A DNA stretch of 64,000 nt from Lachnospiraceae bacterium (GCA_015057825.1 SVDN01000009.1:19474-83473), one strand, 5' to 3'. Numbered from the stretch's first letter, positions 8,695 through 16,728 are shown. Made by a program: numbers and translations. Notes: a model not told the origin generated them from the sequence alone.

Positions 8695-9207
8695 ATGGAC
8701 GAACAAAAAGATTTTGTATTGGACGAAGAAGTGATGAAAATCATCAAACAACACTTCTTTAAAGAAAGCATTAATCTTGAAAATATGCGAATGGAAATCG
8801 AAGAAGAGAGACGAAAATTCGAGCGGGAAAAGCGAGAGTTTGAGTCTGTTATGGATGCAAAGGAAAGCATGTATCAGCTTTCCAGAAACCAGCTTTTGAG
8901 AGAACGAAAAACCTTCGATCAACAGCTTAACGTACTTAAGGTTGAGCTAAGAAAGCTCGCAAACGAAAAAGAGCAGCTTAAAAAAGACAGAGCAGCCTTC
9001 GAAAGCGTTAAAAACAAGTTCTCTTATTTTTCAACGTCCGACAGCAGAGCTATTCAAAGCATTTTCTTTAAAGGACTTACAAGTCCCGACAAGATTCGTC
9101 AGCGTTACAAAGACTTAACGAAGATCTTTCACCCGGACAATATGAACGGTGACGATGAAATGATGAAAATGATAAACCTTGAATATGACAACATTAAAAA
9201 GGACTAA
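8695..9207 (+). CDS. Coiled-coil protein with C-terminal J-domain
   Basis: A 170-residue protein of unrecognised role. Residues about 25-110 are highly charged and heptad-like (EIEEERRKFEREKREFE, then LKVELRKLANEKEQLKK), predicting a long coiled coil. Residues about 128-168 match a DnaJ J-domain: DKIRQRYKDLTKIFHPDN, with the diagnostic HPD tripeptide at 146-148, followed by the helix INLEYDNI. A J-domain at the C-terminus without the Gly/Phe or zinc regions points to a specialised co-chaperone recruiting DnaK to a particular partner. The next gene, 3 bp away, is a PilT-like ATPase and may be that partner (inference). It starts 11 bp after folD. Confidence 0.75.
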   Translation: MDEQKDFVLDEEVMKIIKQHFFKESINLENMRMEIEEERRKFEREKREFESVMDAKESMYQLSRNQLLRERKTFDQQLNVLKVELRKLANEKEQLKKDRAAFESVKNKFSYFSTSDSRAIQSIFFKGLTSPDKIRQRYKDLTKIFHPDNMNGDDEMMKMINLEYDNIKKD

Positions 9208-9210
9208 GAA

Positions 9211-10143
9211 ATGATTAGCATCGAAGATATCATAGAAATTGCAAATGCCAACGGGGCAACGGATGTACATTTGAGCGTGTCGTCCCCACCGAAAATGCGC
9301 ATAAAAGGGGAACTTCAGGATATGAAATATCCGGCTTTGGATGTTCATACCTGCGATCAAATTATTAAATCGGCCATGAACGAGGCTCAAAAAGAAACGC
9401 TGGATAAATGCGGAAATATTGAATTTTCCTACAATTTTGAAAATATAGGAAGATGCAGAATCGCCGCTTTTAAACATATGGGCAACTTGGCCGCATCTTT
9501 AAGAATAGTTAACCAAAGGATTCCAAATACGGTAGAGCTTAGGCTTCCGCCGGAAATCATAAATGTTTACAGGCAAAAATCGGGGCTCGTGCTTTTTGCA
9601 GGCAATGCGGGTAGCGGTAAATCCACTGTTATAGCTTCTTTGATTGACCTTATTAACGAAAACAGAAAAGTTCATATATTAACATTGGAAGAACCGGTGG
9701 AATATATTCATCAAAATAAAGCTGCGGTTATTTCTCAAAGAGAAATCGGCTCGGATGTGGCAAGCTTGGAGGAGGGCCTAAAGGTTGCCGCAAAAGAAGA
9801 TGCGGATGTGGTTTATTTCGAGAACTTTTCCACACCTGAGGTTATGGAAAGAGCCATGGAACTTGCAGAGAGCGGGAAACTTGTTATTTCCTCCGTTAAA
9901 ACCTATGGAAGTATCTATGTTTTGGAGAGAATCATTGACAGTTTTCCACCGGACAAGCGTCATCAAATCAGGCTTATTTTGTCCAATGTGCTTATTTGCA
10001 TAGTGTCCAGAAAACTTACACATATAAAGGATAAGGATCCTTTGATAAACTACGAAATATTGGATGTAAACGAAGAAATTCGCGATGCCATTGCAAAAGA
10101 TGACAAACAGACAATTAAATCAAATATAATATACAGAGGATAA
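9211..10143 (+). CDS. PilT/VirB11-like secretion ATPase, degenerate
   Basis: A 310-residue member of the PilT/GspE family. It has the N-terminal ATDVHLS motif typical of PilT, Walker A GNAGSGKST (131-139), an Asp-box-like TLEEPVEY (158-165) and a Walker-B-like DVVYFENF (199-206) retaining the glutamate. The canonical GEMRD is replaced by FENFS, and the His-box, normally LVFSTLHTN, reads LVISSVKTY with Lys230 in place of His. PilT normally powers pilus retraction. No pilin, platform or PilB gene is visible here, and catalytic residues have drifted, so it may have slow or altered ATPase activity or a non-pilus role. Translationally close to the J-domain gene and followed by a strong terminator. 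Confidence 0.8.
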   Translation: MISIEDIIEIANANGATDVHLSVSSPPKMRIKGELQDMKYPALDVHTCDQIIKSAMNEAQKETLDKCGNIEFSYNFENIGRCRIAAFKHMGNLAASLRIVNQRIPNTVELRLPPEIINVYRQKSGLVLFAGNAGSGKSTVIASLIDLINENRKVHILTLEEPVEYIHQNKAAVISQREIGSDVASLEEGLKVAAKEDADVVYFENFSTPEVMERAMELAESGKLVISSVKTYGSIYVLERIIDSFPPDKRHQIRLILSNVLICIVSRKLTHIKDKDPLINYEILDVNEEIRDAIAKDDKQTIKSNIIYRG

Positions 10144-10150
10144 ACATACA

Positions 10151-10185
10151 AAAACCAATAAGTATCTTGTCTTATTGGTTTTTTT
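10151..10185 (+). terminator. Intrinsic terminator after the PilT-like gene
   Basis: A perfect 12-bp stem, AAAACCAATAAG (10151-10162) with CTTATTGGTTTT (10171-10182), an 8-nt loop and a run of seven T residues. Confidence 0.92.
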
Positions 10186-10230
10186 GTGCTAATCTTTTAA
10201 TGCAAATTAATCTTTATTTATATTATTCCC

Positions 10231-10272
10231 AAGATTTCTGGATTTTAAGCTTTGCTTAAATATCAAAATCTT
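10231..10272 (+). other. Interrupted hairpin in the comM leader region
   Basis: Three nested stems: AAGATTT/AAATCTT (10231-10237 with 10266-10272), GAT/ATC (10241-10243 with 10262-10264) and TTTAAGC/GCTTAAA (10244-10250 with 10254-10260). No T-tail follows, so it is not a terminator. It lies about 70 bp before comM and could be a leader structure or operator. A weak -10-like TACAAT occurs at 10293-10298. Confidence 0.4.
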
Positions 10273-10339
10273 TAAAAAATCAGACTCTTAAATACAATCC
10301 GGGAAAATTTAATATCTTATTGTGAACAGGAGGAATACT

Positions 10340-11857
10340 ATGTTTTGCAGTGTTTTTTCGGCTGCCCTTTACGGAGTTTCCTGCCTTAAAGTCAGTGTGG
10401 AAGTGTCGGTAAGCGGCGGGCTTCCAAACTTTCAGATGGTGGGACTGTTATCTTCCGAAGTGCGTGAAGCAAAGGAAAGAGTAAGTGCGGCGGTTACAAA
10501 TTCGGGATATGAGATTTTCTCCCGAAAAATTACGGTAAATCTGGCTCCGGCGGATATAAGAAAAGAAGGTTCGGCCTTTGATTTGCCAATAGCCATGGCG
10601 ATTCTTTGCGGCCTTGGTTTTGTAAATGACAAGTGTATGGAAGATACCATATTTGTCGGAGAGCTGGGCCTTGACGGCTCTTTGAAAGAAATAACGGGGA
10701 TTTTACCCATTGCGGTTATGGCCTATGATGAAAATATCAAAAGACTTGTTGTGCCGGCGGGAAATGTAAGAGAAGCAGCCTTGATAGAAGGAGTAGAGGT
10801 GTTGGGCTTTGAGTGTCTTAAAGATATTGTGGATTATTATAACGGTGAAAAAGCGGAAATTGTTGTGCCGGATAAGAGTCAAGGGGAACAAAAAGACATT
10901 GACTATGCGGATTTTAAGGATATTTTGGGCCAGCAAAATGCCAAAAGAGGAGCGGAAATTGCCGCGGCCGGCATGCACAATCTTTTGCTTATAGGGCCTC
11001 CGGGCTCCGGCAAAACCATGATTGCCAAGCGCATTCCCTCGATTTTACACAGCTTATCAAAAGATGAGATGCTTGAAGTCGCAAAGGTCTACAGTATTAT
11101 GGGTATGCTAAATCCCGACACCATGTTTAAAAGGCCTTTCAGGGAACCTTCCAATACCGTGAGCCTTGCGGGACTTATGGGAGGAAAGGCAAATCCCCGC
11201 CCGGGAGAAATCACCCTTGCAAACAAAGGCGTTTTGTTTTTGGATGAATTTCCCGAATTCAGGCGCGAAACAATAGAAGCATTAAGACTTCCTTTGGAGG
11301 AGAAAAAAATAAGGGTATCCAGAAGCGGAGGAACGGTTACATTTCCCGCGGATTTTATGCTGGTGGCCGCAATGAATCCTTGTCACTGCGGATATTATCC
11401 CGACAGAAACAAATGCAATTGTTTGGAAAGGGATATTAAGAAATATCAAAGCAAGGTTAACGGGCCGATTTTGGACAGAATCGACCTTTGCGCAAAAACA
11501 GAACAAATCGATATTATCAGTCAAAGAAGATCTTATAAATCTGAGAATAAATCAATCATTGAAGATTCCAAAACAATTAAAGAAAGAGTGGATAAGGCGG
11601 CTCTTATTCAATTTGAAAGATATAGGGATAAATCAAACAAATTCAATTCGGGTCTTGAAAATTCGGAGCTTGAAAAGTATTGCGCTTTAAGCGACACTCA
11701 GGAAAAACTCTTGGGGCAAGCGGTTAAAAAGCTGGATTTGAGCGCCAGAAGCTATTCAAGGATTCTTAAAGTTTCAAGGACTATTGCCGATTTGGACGGG
11801 AGCGAAAAAATAAGGGATGAGCATATTTTGGAAGCTTTGTCTTTTAAATTGAAATAA
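10340..11857 (+). CDS. comM: YifB/ComM family Mg-chelatase-like AAA ATPase
   Basis: A 505-residue ATPase; the ATG at 10340 is used because AGGAGG precedes it, while an in-frame GTG at 10322 lies upstream of that site. The N-terminal ChlI-type fold (GLPNFQMVGL, about 20-190) precedes an AAA+ Mg-chelatase domain with Walker A GPPGSGKT (219-226) and Walker B GVLFLDEFPEF, then a cysteine-bearing NPCHCGYYPD loop and a C-terminal helical domain. In proteobacteria ComM is a hexameric helicase that promotes branch migration during transformation. It is followed 16 bp later by dprA, supporting a DNA uptake/recombination role. Confidence 0.93.
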   Translation: MFCSVFSAALYGVSCLKVSVEVSVSGGLPNFQMVGLLSSEVREAKERVSAAVTNSGYEIFSRKITVNLAPADIRKEGSAFDLPIAMAILCGLGFVNDKCMEDTIFVGELGLDGSLKEITGILPIAVMAYDENIKRLVVPAGNVREAALIEGVEVLGFECLKDIVDYYNGEKAEIVVPDKSQGEQKDIDYADFKDILGQQNAKRGAEIAAAGMHNLLLIGPPGSGKTMIAKRIPSILHSLSKDEMLEVAKVYSIMGMLNPDTMFKRPFREPSNTVSLAGLMGGKANPRPGEITLANKGVLFLDEFPEFRRETIEALRLPLEEKKIRVSRSGGTVTFPADFMLVAAMNPCHCGYYPDRNKCNCLERDIKKYQSKVNGPILDRIDLCAKTEQIDIISQRRSYKSENKSIIEDSKTIKERVDKAALIQFERYRDKSNKFNSGLENSELEKYCALSDTQEKLLGQAVKKLDLSARSYSRILKVSRTIADLDGSEKIRDEHILEALSFKLK

Positions 11858-11872
11858 GGAAGGTGTTTTATA

Positions 11873-12955
11873 TTGAACGAAGAAGAATATTGGTTTTTTC
11901 TGACAAATATTCAAGGAGTGTTTTTTGATAAAATTAAAAAGCTTCTTGATTTTTTCGGCAGTCCATGGGAAGTCTACAAAGCTGATGAAAAGGCACTTCT
12001 TACGGCAGGATTAAGAGCGGAGGATATTGACAGAATTGTTTATGCAAAAAAGAATTTTAGAGAAATAAACAAGCTCGATTATTTATATAATGAAGGAATA
12101 AGATTTTTATATCCTACACATCCCGCATTTCCCGCCAAATTAAGGGAAATTCCGGACATGCCATACAGTCTTTACGTTAAGGGCAATCTTCCGGATGAAA
12201 ATCTTCCGACGCTTGCAATGATAGGAGCAAGGGCTTTCAGTGAATACGGAAGAGCTTGCGCTAAGGGACTTGCATCGGACTTTGTGGGGGCGGGGATTCA
12301 AATAATCAGCGGTTTGGCAAGAGGAATTGATTCCATTTCCATGTCATCCGCCATAGATGCGCAGGGAAGATGTTTTGGAGTGCTGGGTTGCGGAATCGAT
12401 ATTATTTATCCGCCGGAAAACTTTAAACTTTTTGAAAGAACTTTGGAAAAAGGCGGGATTATCAGTGAATTTCCTTTGGGAACCAAGCCTCTTTCTCGCA
12501 ATTTTCCTTTCAGAAACAGGATAATAAGCGCATTGTCGGACCTGGTTTTGGTAGTGGAAGCAAAGAAAAAAAGCGGCAGCTTACATACGGTGGAATATGC
12601 ACTTTCTCAGGGTAAAGACGTATTTGCCCTTCCCGGGCGCATAAGCGATCTGTCAAGCGAGGCCTGCAACGCTTTAATCGCCGACGGGGCGGGGATTGTA
12701 ACATCATCAAAAGACATTTTCGAATACTTTGGCTTGGAAGATAAAACACAAATCTTTCAAAATAAAAAAAATAATTTTAGTCTTGCAAAAGATTATGAGG
12801 TGTTGTATAGTTGTGTAGAATTTCAACCAAAAACAAAGGATGAAATCATCGAAGAAGCGGGGATAGACTATAAAGCGGGACTTGGGGCTCTGATAAAACT
12901 CGAACTTGACGGTTTGATTTACGAACCATCTCCGGGCTATTATTGTCGTAATTAA
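11873..12955 (+). CDS. dprA: DNA-protecting protein DprA (Smf)
   Basis: A 360-residue protein that binds incoming single-stranded DNA and loads RecA during transformation. The central Rossmann-like domain is clear: GARAFSEYG, ISGLARGID, GCGIDIIYP, SEFPLGT, FPFRNRIIS and ALPGRI, about residues 105-290. An N-terminal helical region (1-100) and a C-terminal winged-helix segment (about 295-360, ending EPSPGYY) complete the family layout. It starts at a TTG behind GGAAGG; no better ATG exists. The gene lies between comM and topA, the same dprA-topA neighbour pair as in Bacillus. Confidence 0.95.
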   Translation: MNEEEYWFFLTNIQGVFFDKIKKLLDFFGSPWEVYKADEKALLTAGLRAEDIDRIVYAKKNFREINKLDYLYNEGIRFLYPTHPAFPAKLREIPDMPYSLYVKGNLPDENLPTLAMIGARAFSEYGRACAKGLASDFVGAGIQIISGLARGIDSISMSSAIDAQGRCFGVLGCGIDIIYPPENFKLFERTLEKGGIISEFPLGTKPLSRNFPFRNRIISALSDLVLVVEAKKKSGSLHTVEYALSQGKDVFALPGRISDLSSEACNALIADGAGIVTSSKDIFEYFGLEDKTQIFQNKKNNFSLAKDYEVLYSCVEFQPKTKDEIIEEAGIDYKAGLGALIKLELDGLIYEPSPGYYCRN

Positions 12956-12986
12956 TCCCTAGATTTTAATTTTATGAGGTTATGAA

Positions 12987-15065
12987 ATGCCAAAGTATTT
13001 AGTTATTGTGGAATCACCCGCAAAAATGAAAACAATCAAAAAATTTCTTGGCTCGAACTACGAAGTTTTGGCTTCCAACGGTCATATAAGAGACCTTCCG
13101 AAAAGCCAGATGGGTATCGATTTGGAACACGATTTTGAGCCTAAATATATAACAATCAGAGGAAAGGGCGAAAAGCTTGCGGAGCTTAAAAAAGCCGCAA
13201 AAAAAGCGGATAAAGTATATCTCGCAACCGACCCGGACCGCGAAGGAGAAGCCATTTCATGGCATCTTGCATACGCCCTTAAGCTTGATGATTCGCGTAT
13301 GTCAAGAATTACATTCAACGAAATTACAAAAAATGCGGTAAAGGCATCTTTAAAAGAGCCGCGCAAAATCAATACAAACCTTGTTGATGCACAGCAGGCA
13401 AGACGTGTATTGGACAGAATTGTGGGTTATTCCATAAGTCCTGTTTTGTGGGAAAAAGTCAAAAGAGGCTTGAGTGCCGGCCGTGTTCAGTCCGTTGCTC
13501 TTAAAATGATTTGTGACAGAGAAGCCGAGATCAACGCTTTTATTCAGGAAGAATATTGGACTTTGGATGCCGAGATGAAGGTTAAAGGCGAGAAAAAGCC
13601 TTTGATTGCCAAATTCTACGGTAACGAAAAAGGTAAAATCGATATAAAAAGTAAAGAAGAAGTAGATAAGATAAAAAAAGCTCTTAAGAAAGAAAAGCTT
13701 ATTGTATCCGATGTTAAAAAGAGCGAGCGCAGCAGAAAACCGGCCCTTCCTTTTACAACATCCACATTACAGCAGGAAGCATCGAAAGTGCTTAATTTCC
13801 CTACAAAAAAGACCATGCTTTTGGCACAGCAGCTTTACGAAGGTGTTGATATTAAAGGTCAGGGAACAATCGGTCTTATTACATATCTTCGTACCGATTC
13901 CACACGTATTTCCGAAGAAGCGGATAAAGCAGCAAGAGATTTTATTACGGAAAACTACGGCAAAGAATATGTGGGTAAACAGGCCGCAAAAAAAGCGGGC
14001 GGAGCTAAAATCCAGGATGCTCACGAGGCCATTCGTCCGACGGATGTTAATCTTCTTCCTTCGGAGGTTAAAGAAAATCTTTCCAGAGATCAGTTCAGAC
14101 TTTATCAGCTTATCTGGAAACGTTTTGTTGCCAGCCGTATGGAAAATGCAAAATACGATACAACAAACGTTAAGATAAATGCAGGCGATTACGTATTTAA
14201 AATGAATTCTTCAAAAGTTGCTTTTGACGGTTTCATGTCTGTCTATGTCAACGAAGACGAAGAAAGCGAAGAGCTTAATCTTACAACTCATGTACTTGAT
14301 AAAAAATCCGTTATCGAGTCCGTGGATTATGAAGAAAAACAGCACTTTACACAGCCACCTGCTCATTTTACCGAAGCTGCCCTCGTTAAAGTTATGGAAG
14401 AAAAGGGAATCGGTCGTCCGAGTACCTATGCGCCTACAATTTCTACAATTTTGGCAAGAAGATATGTTGTAAAAGAAGGCAAAAACATCTTCGTAACCGA
14501 ACTTGGAGAAGCTGTAAACGAGATTATGGTTACAGCCTTTTCACAGATTGTAAATACCGAATTTACGGCCCTTATGGAAGGCCTTTTGGATAAAGTCGAA
14601 GAGGGAAGTATCGAGTGGAAAAACGTTATAAGAAACTTCTATCCGGACTTTGCCGAAGCTGTTGAAGAAGCGGGCAAGAAGCTCGAAAAAGTTAAAATTG
14701 AAGATGAAGTGACCGATGTTGTTTGCGAAGAATGCGGACGAAACATGGTTATCAAATACGGTCCTCACGGAAAATTCCTTGCATGTCCGGGCTTCCCTGA
14801 ATGCAGAAACACAAAGCCTTACTACGAAAAGACAGGTGTAAAATGCCCGAGATGCGACGGAGAAATCGTTGTCAAAAAGAGCAAAAAAGGCAGAAGATAC
14901 TTCGGATGCACCAATGCTCCTGATTGCGACTTTATGTCATGGCAAAAGCCTCTTGAAAAACGTTGTCCTAAGTGCGGCGAGGTAATGCTGGAAAAAGGCA
15001 ACAAAGCAGTTTGTTTCGATCAACAGTGCGGATATAACGAGCCGCTTGAAAACAAAGAAAAATAG
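12987..15065 (+). CDS. topA: DNA topoisomerase I
   Basis: A 692-residue type IA topoisomerase that relaxes negative supercoils through a 5'-phosphotyrosine intermediate. The TOPRIM domain opens the protein (VESPAKMKTI, then DPDREGEAISWHL), and the active Tyr300 sits in LITYLRTDST. The C-terminal 110 residues carry three four-cysteine zinc modules (CEECG...CPGFPEC, CPRCDG...CTNAPDC, CPKCG...CFDQQC). Length is usual for Firmicutes. Its ATG is 31 bp after dprA, with GAGG upstream, so co-transcription is likely. Confidence 0.97.
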   Translation: MPKYLVIVESPAKMKTIKKFLGSNYEVLASNGHIRDLPKSQMGIDLEHDFEPKYITIRGKGEKLAELKKAAKKADKVYLATDPDREGEAISWHLAYALKLDDSRMSRITFNEITKNAVKASLKEPRKINTNLVDAQQARRVLDRIVGYSISPVLWEKVKRGLSAGRVQSVALKMICDREAEINAFIQEEYWTLDAEMKVKGEKKPLIAKFYGNEKGKIDIKSKEEVDKIKKALKKEKLIVSDVKKSERSRKPALPFTTSTLQQEASKVLNFPTKKTMLLAQQLYEGVDIKGQGTIGLITYLRTDSTRISEEADKAARDFITENYGKEYVGKQAAKKAGGAKIQDAHEAIRPTDVNLLPSEVKENLSRDQFRLYQLIWKRFVASRMENAKYDTTNVKINAGDYVFKMNSSKVAFDGFMSVYVNEDEESEELNLTTHVLDKKSVIESVDYEEKQHFTQPPAHFTEAALVKVMEEKGIGRPSTYAPTISTILARRYVVKEGKNIFVTELGEAVNEIMVTAFSQIVNTEFTALMEGLLDKVEEGSIEWKNVIRNFYPDFAEAVEEAGKKLEKVKIEDEVTDVVCEECGRNMVIKYGPHGKFLACPGFPECRNTKPYYEKTGVKCPRCDGEIVVKKSKKGRRYFGCTNAPDCDFMSWQKPLEKRCPKCGEVMLEKGNKAVCFDQQCGYNEPLENKEK

Positions 15066-15069
15066 TTTA

Positions 15070-15093
15070 AAAATTCCGAAAAGTGTGAAAATT
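15070..15093. promoter_or_regulatory. Candidate pair of overlapping CodY boxes upstream of codY
   Basis: Two 15-mers, 15070-15084 and 15079-15093, each match the CodY consensus AATTTTCWGAAAATT at 11 of 15 positions. They overlap by 6 bp, the arrangement known for tandem CodY binding. They lie about 25 bp before the putative -35 and suggest autoregulation, but four mismatches per box keep this tentative. Confidence 0.35.
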
Positions 15094-15116
15094 TGTCTAT
15101 TATTTATAAAATTTAC

Positions 15117-15145
15117 TTGTTTTGACGAAAAAATAGTGATAAAAT
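15117..15145 (+). promoter_or_regulatory. Candidate codY promoter
   Basis: TTGTTT (15117-15122), 17-bp spacer, TAAAAT (15140-15145), with TGA before the -10 giving an extended TGn element. The start would fall about 50 bp before the codY ATG. A further CodY-like 15-mer (11 of 15) is at 15160-15174 in the leader. Confidence 0.45.
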
Positions 15146-15204
15146 TAGTCTACACATTAAATTTTAGGACAAATATGCAATTTGCTTGACGGAGGTGCTT
15201 TAAT

Positions 15205-15972
15205 ATGAGTATTCAATTGCTTGATAAAACACGAAAAATAAATAAATTGCTTCATAATAATCATTCACAAAAAGTCGTGTTCAATGATATTTGTAAGGTC
15301 CTTAGTGATATTTTGGAATCAAACATTATTGTTATCAGCAAAAAAGGTAAAATCCTTGCTACCGGTGCATATACTGGAGTTAAGCCTATAGAAGAGCTTG
15401 CAAAATATGATGTTGGAAGCTTTATCGATAAAGATTTAAACGAAAGACTTTTGGGAGTTCTTTCCACAAAAGAAAACGTTAATTTACTTACATTGGGATT
15501 CAGCGAAAAATCCGCAAAACATATGGCCCTTGTTACAACCATTGCCATTGCGGGAGAAAGACTGGGCACTTTGTTTGTTTACAAGAATTCAAAAGCTTAT
15601 GATATTGACGATATTATTTTAAGCGAATACGGAACAACCGTTGTGGGCCTTGAAATGCTCAGATCCGTTAATGAAGAAAGCGCGGAACAAAGCAGAAAAC
15701 TCCAGGATGTTCGTTCGGCTATCAGCACTTTGAGCTTTTCGGAAAGAGAAGCGATTATTCACGTATTCAATTCTTTGGAAGGCAACGAAGGCGTTTTGGT
15801 GGCAAGTAAAATTGCCGATAATGTGGGAATTACACGTTCCGTTATAGTTAATGCCTTAAGAAAGTTCCAAAGTGCCGGTATTATTGAGTCTCGCTCTGCC
15901 GGAATGAAGGGAACACATATAAAGGTTATTAACGAAATAGTCTTTGAAGAACTTAGAAATATGCACGCATAA
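15205..15972 (+). CDS. codY: GTP-sensing pleiotropic repressor CodY
   Basis: A 255-residue global regulator that senses GTP and branched-chain amino acids and represses stationary-phase genes. The N-terminal GAF ligand domain spans about 1-155, and the C-terminal winged helix-turn-helix carries the nearly invariant ASKIADNVGITRSVIVNAL and SAGMKGTHIKV. The ATG follows GGAGG. As in Bacillus, it lies directly upstream of flgB and the flagellar operon, and CodY is known to repress that operon in B. subtilis. Here the codV-clpQY genes that precede codY in Bacillus are absent and topA is the neighbour. CodY-like boxes in its own leader suggest autoregulation. Confidence 0.97.
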   Translation: MSIQLLDKTRKINKLLHNNHSQKVVFNDICKVLSDILESNIIVISKKGKILATGAYTGVKPIEELAKYDVGSFIDKDLNERLLGVLSTKENVNLLTLGFSEKSAKHMALVTTIAIAGERLGTLFVYKNSKAYDIDDIILSEYGTTVVGLEMLRSVNEESAEQSRKLQDVRSAISTLSFSEREAIIHVFNSLEGNEGVLVASKIADNVGITRSVIVNALRKFQSAGIIESRSAGMKGTHIKVINEIVFEELRNMHA

Positions 15973-15994
15973 TTGTATTTTAAAAAATACAATT
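15971..15994 (+). terminator. Weak AT-rich hairpin at the codY stop
   Basis: AATTGTATTT (15971-15980) pairs with AAATACAATT (15985-15994) over 10 bp. It has a single G-C pair and no clean T-run, so it is at most a weak terminator or a 3'-end stabiliser; the hairpin at 16070 is stronger. Confidence 0.3.
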
Positions 15995-16000
15995 ATTTAC

Positions 16001-16027
16001 TAAAATCTAATAATTATAATCCGATAA
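16001..16027 (+). promoter_or_regulatory. Sigma-D (sigma-28)-type promoter candidate
   Basis: TAAA (16001-16004), exactly 15 bp, then TCCGATAA (16020-16027). The Bacillus sigma-D consensus is TAAA-N15-GCCGATAT, so this has perfect spacing and one or two mismatches in the -10. The transcript would start near 16034 and meet the terminator hairpin at 16070-16117. Confidence 0.5.
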
Positions 16028-16069
16028 ATATTATGTAAAAGATTATTGTCGGACTTATAAACGGAATTT

Positions 16070-16117
16070 AAACTGTCCTTATATTGCGACCGGAGGTTGC
16101 AAAAAGGGCAGTTTTTT
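16070..16117 (+). terminator. Intrinsic terminator in the codY-flgB spacer
   Basis: AAACTGTCCTT (16070-16080) pairs with AAGGGCAGTTT (16104-16114) through one G-T wobble. The interior also folds, TTGCGACC with GGTTGCAA, and six T residues follow. It could end the codY transcript or a short sigma-D transcript. Confidence 0.8.
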
Positions 16118-16241
16118 ATTTGTTTTTAAGGACGATATGGTTAACATAACATACAAAAATAGGTAGACATAAATTTACAAGAGCAACCACTATATTTAGT
16201 GTTTGATTTGTGAAAAATCCAATTTGAACCACAAAATGTGC

Positions 16242-16270
16242 TTGATATTTTTAGGCATATTATCTATAAT
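16242..16270 (+). promoter_or_regulatory. Sigma-A promoter of the flagellar/chemotaxis operon
   Basis: TTGATA (16242-16247), 17-bp spacer, TATAAT (16265-16270): 5 of 6 and 6 of 6 matches, with the flgB ATG 46 bp downstream. The best promoter in the spacer. Confidence 0.82.
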
Positions 16271-16271
16271 A

Positions 16272-16286
16272 GATTTTGAGAAATTG
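16272..16286. promoter_or_regulatory. Possible CodY operator at the flgB start point
   Basis: The 15-mer GATTTTGAGAAATTG matches AATTTTCWGAAAATT at 11 positions and overlaps the predicted +1. CodY repression of fla/che is known in B. subtilis; binding here is inference. Confidence 0.3.
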
Positions 16287-16315
16287 TGCCTATCTTACGA
16301 CAAAGGGGGTATTTG

Positions 16316-16711
16316 ATGTTATCTTCGGGAGCATATGATTTCGTCGATATTATGACAAAAGCCGCAGATGCCAGCTGGCTCAGAGAAGAGGTTATCTCTA
16401 ACAATATTGCCAATGTTGACACACCTAATTTCAAAAGAAAAGATGTTGCTTTTTCAACATATCTTTCTGCAGCTTTAAACGAAGGCGACGAAAAGAATTT
16501 AAGACAAAGAATAAAGAATTTCAAGGAAGACAGCGTGGAACCGCTTGTTTACACGGATCACAGAAATCTTTCCTACAGACTTGACGGTAACAATGTGGAT
16601 ATCGATACCGAAAACGTTGAGCTTGCATCGGAACAAATTAAGTATAACGGACTTATCGAAAGTATTTCAAAAGAGTTCTCGATGCTTAAAAATGCTATGC
16701 AGACACGTTAG
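16316..16711 (+). CDS. flgB: Flagellar basal-body rod protein FlgB
   Basis: A 131-residue proximal rod subunit. The ATG at 16316 is chosen because CAAAGGGGG precedes it and the resulting N-terminus fits FlgB. The rod-family N-terminal motif is seen in SNNIANVDTPNFKRKDVAF, and the C-terminal helix near ENVELASEQIKYN contacts neighbouring rod subunits. First gene of the 35-kb flagellar operon, 18 bp before flgC. Exported through the flagellar type III gate. Confidence 0.95.
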   Translation: MLSSGAYDFVDIMTKAADASWLREEVISNNIANVDTPNFKRKDVAFSTYLSAALNEGDEKNLRQRIKNFKEDSVEPLVYTDHRNLSYRLDGNNVDIDTENVELASEQIKYNGLIESISKEFSMLKNAMQTR

Positions 16712-16728
16712 TAAGAGAGGTGTAATTT

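Larger units (their letters stand above)
15973..16315. other. 343-bp non-coding spacer between codY and flgB
   Basis: No credible ORF. In order it holds a weak hairpin (to 15994), a sigma-D-like promoter (16001-16027), a strong GC-containing hairpin with T-tail (16070-16117), about 120 bp of AT-rich sequence with a small CACTA/TAGTG dyad near 16190, a strong sigma-A promoter (16242-16270) and a CodY-like site at the expected start point (16272-16286). Confidence 0.7.
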
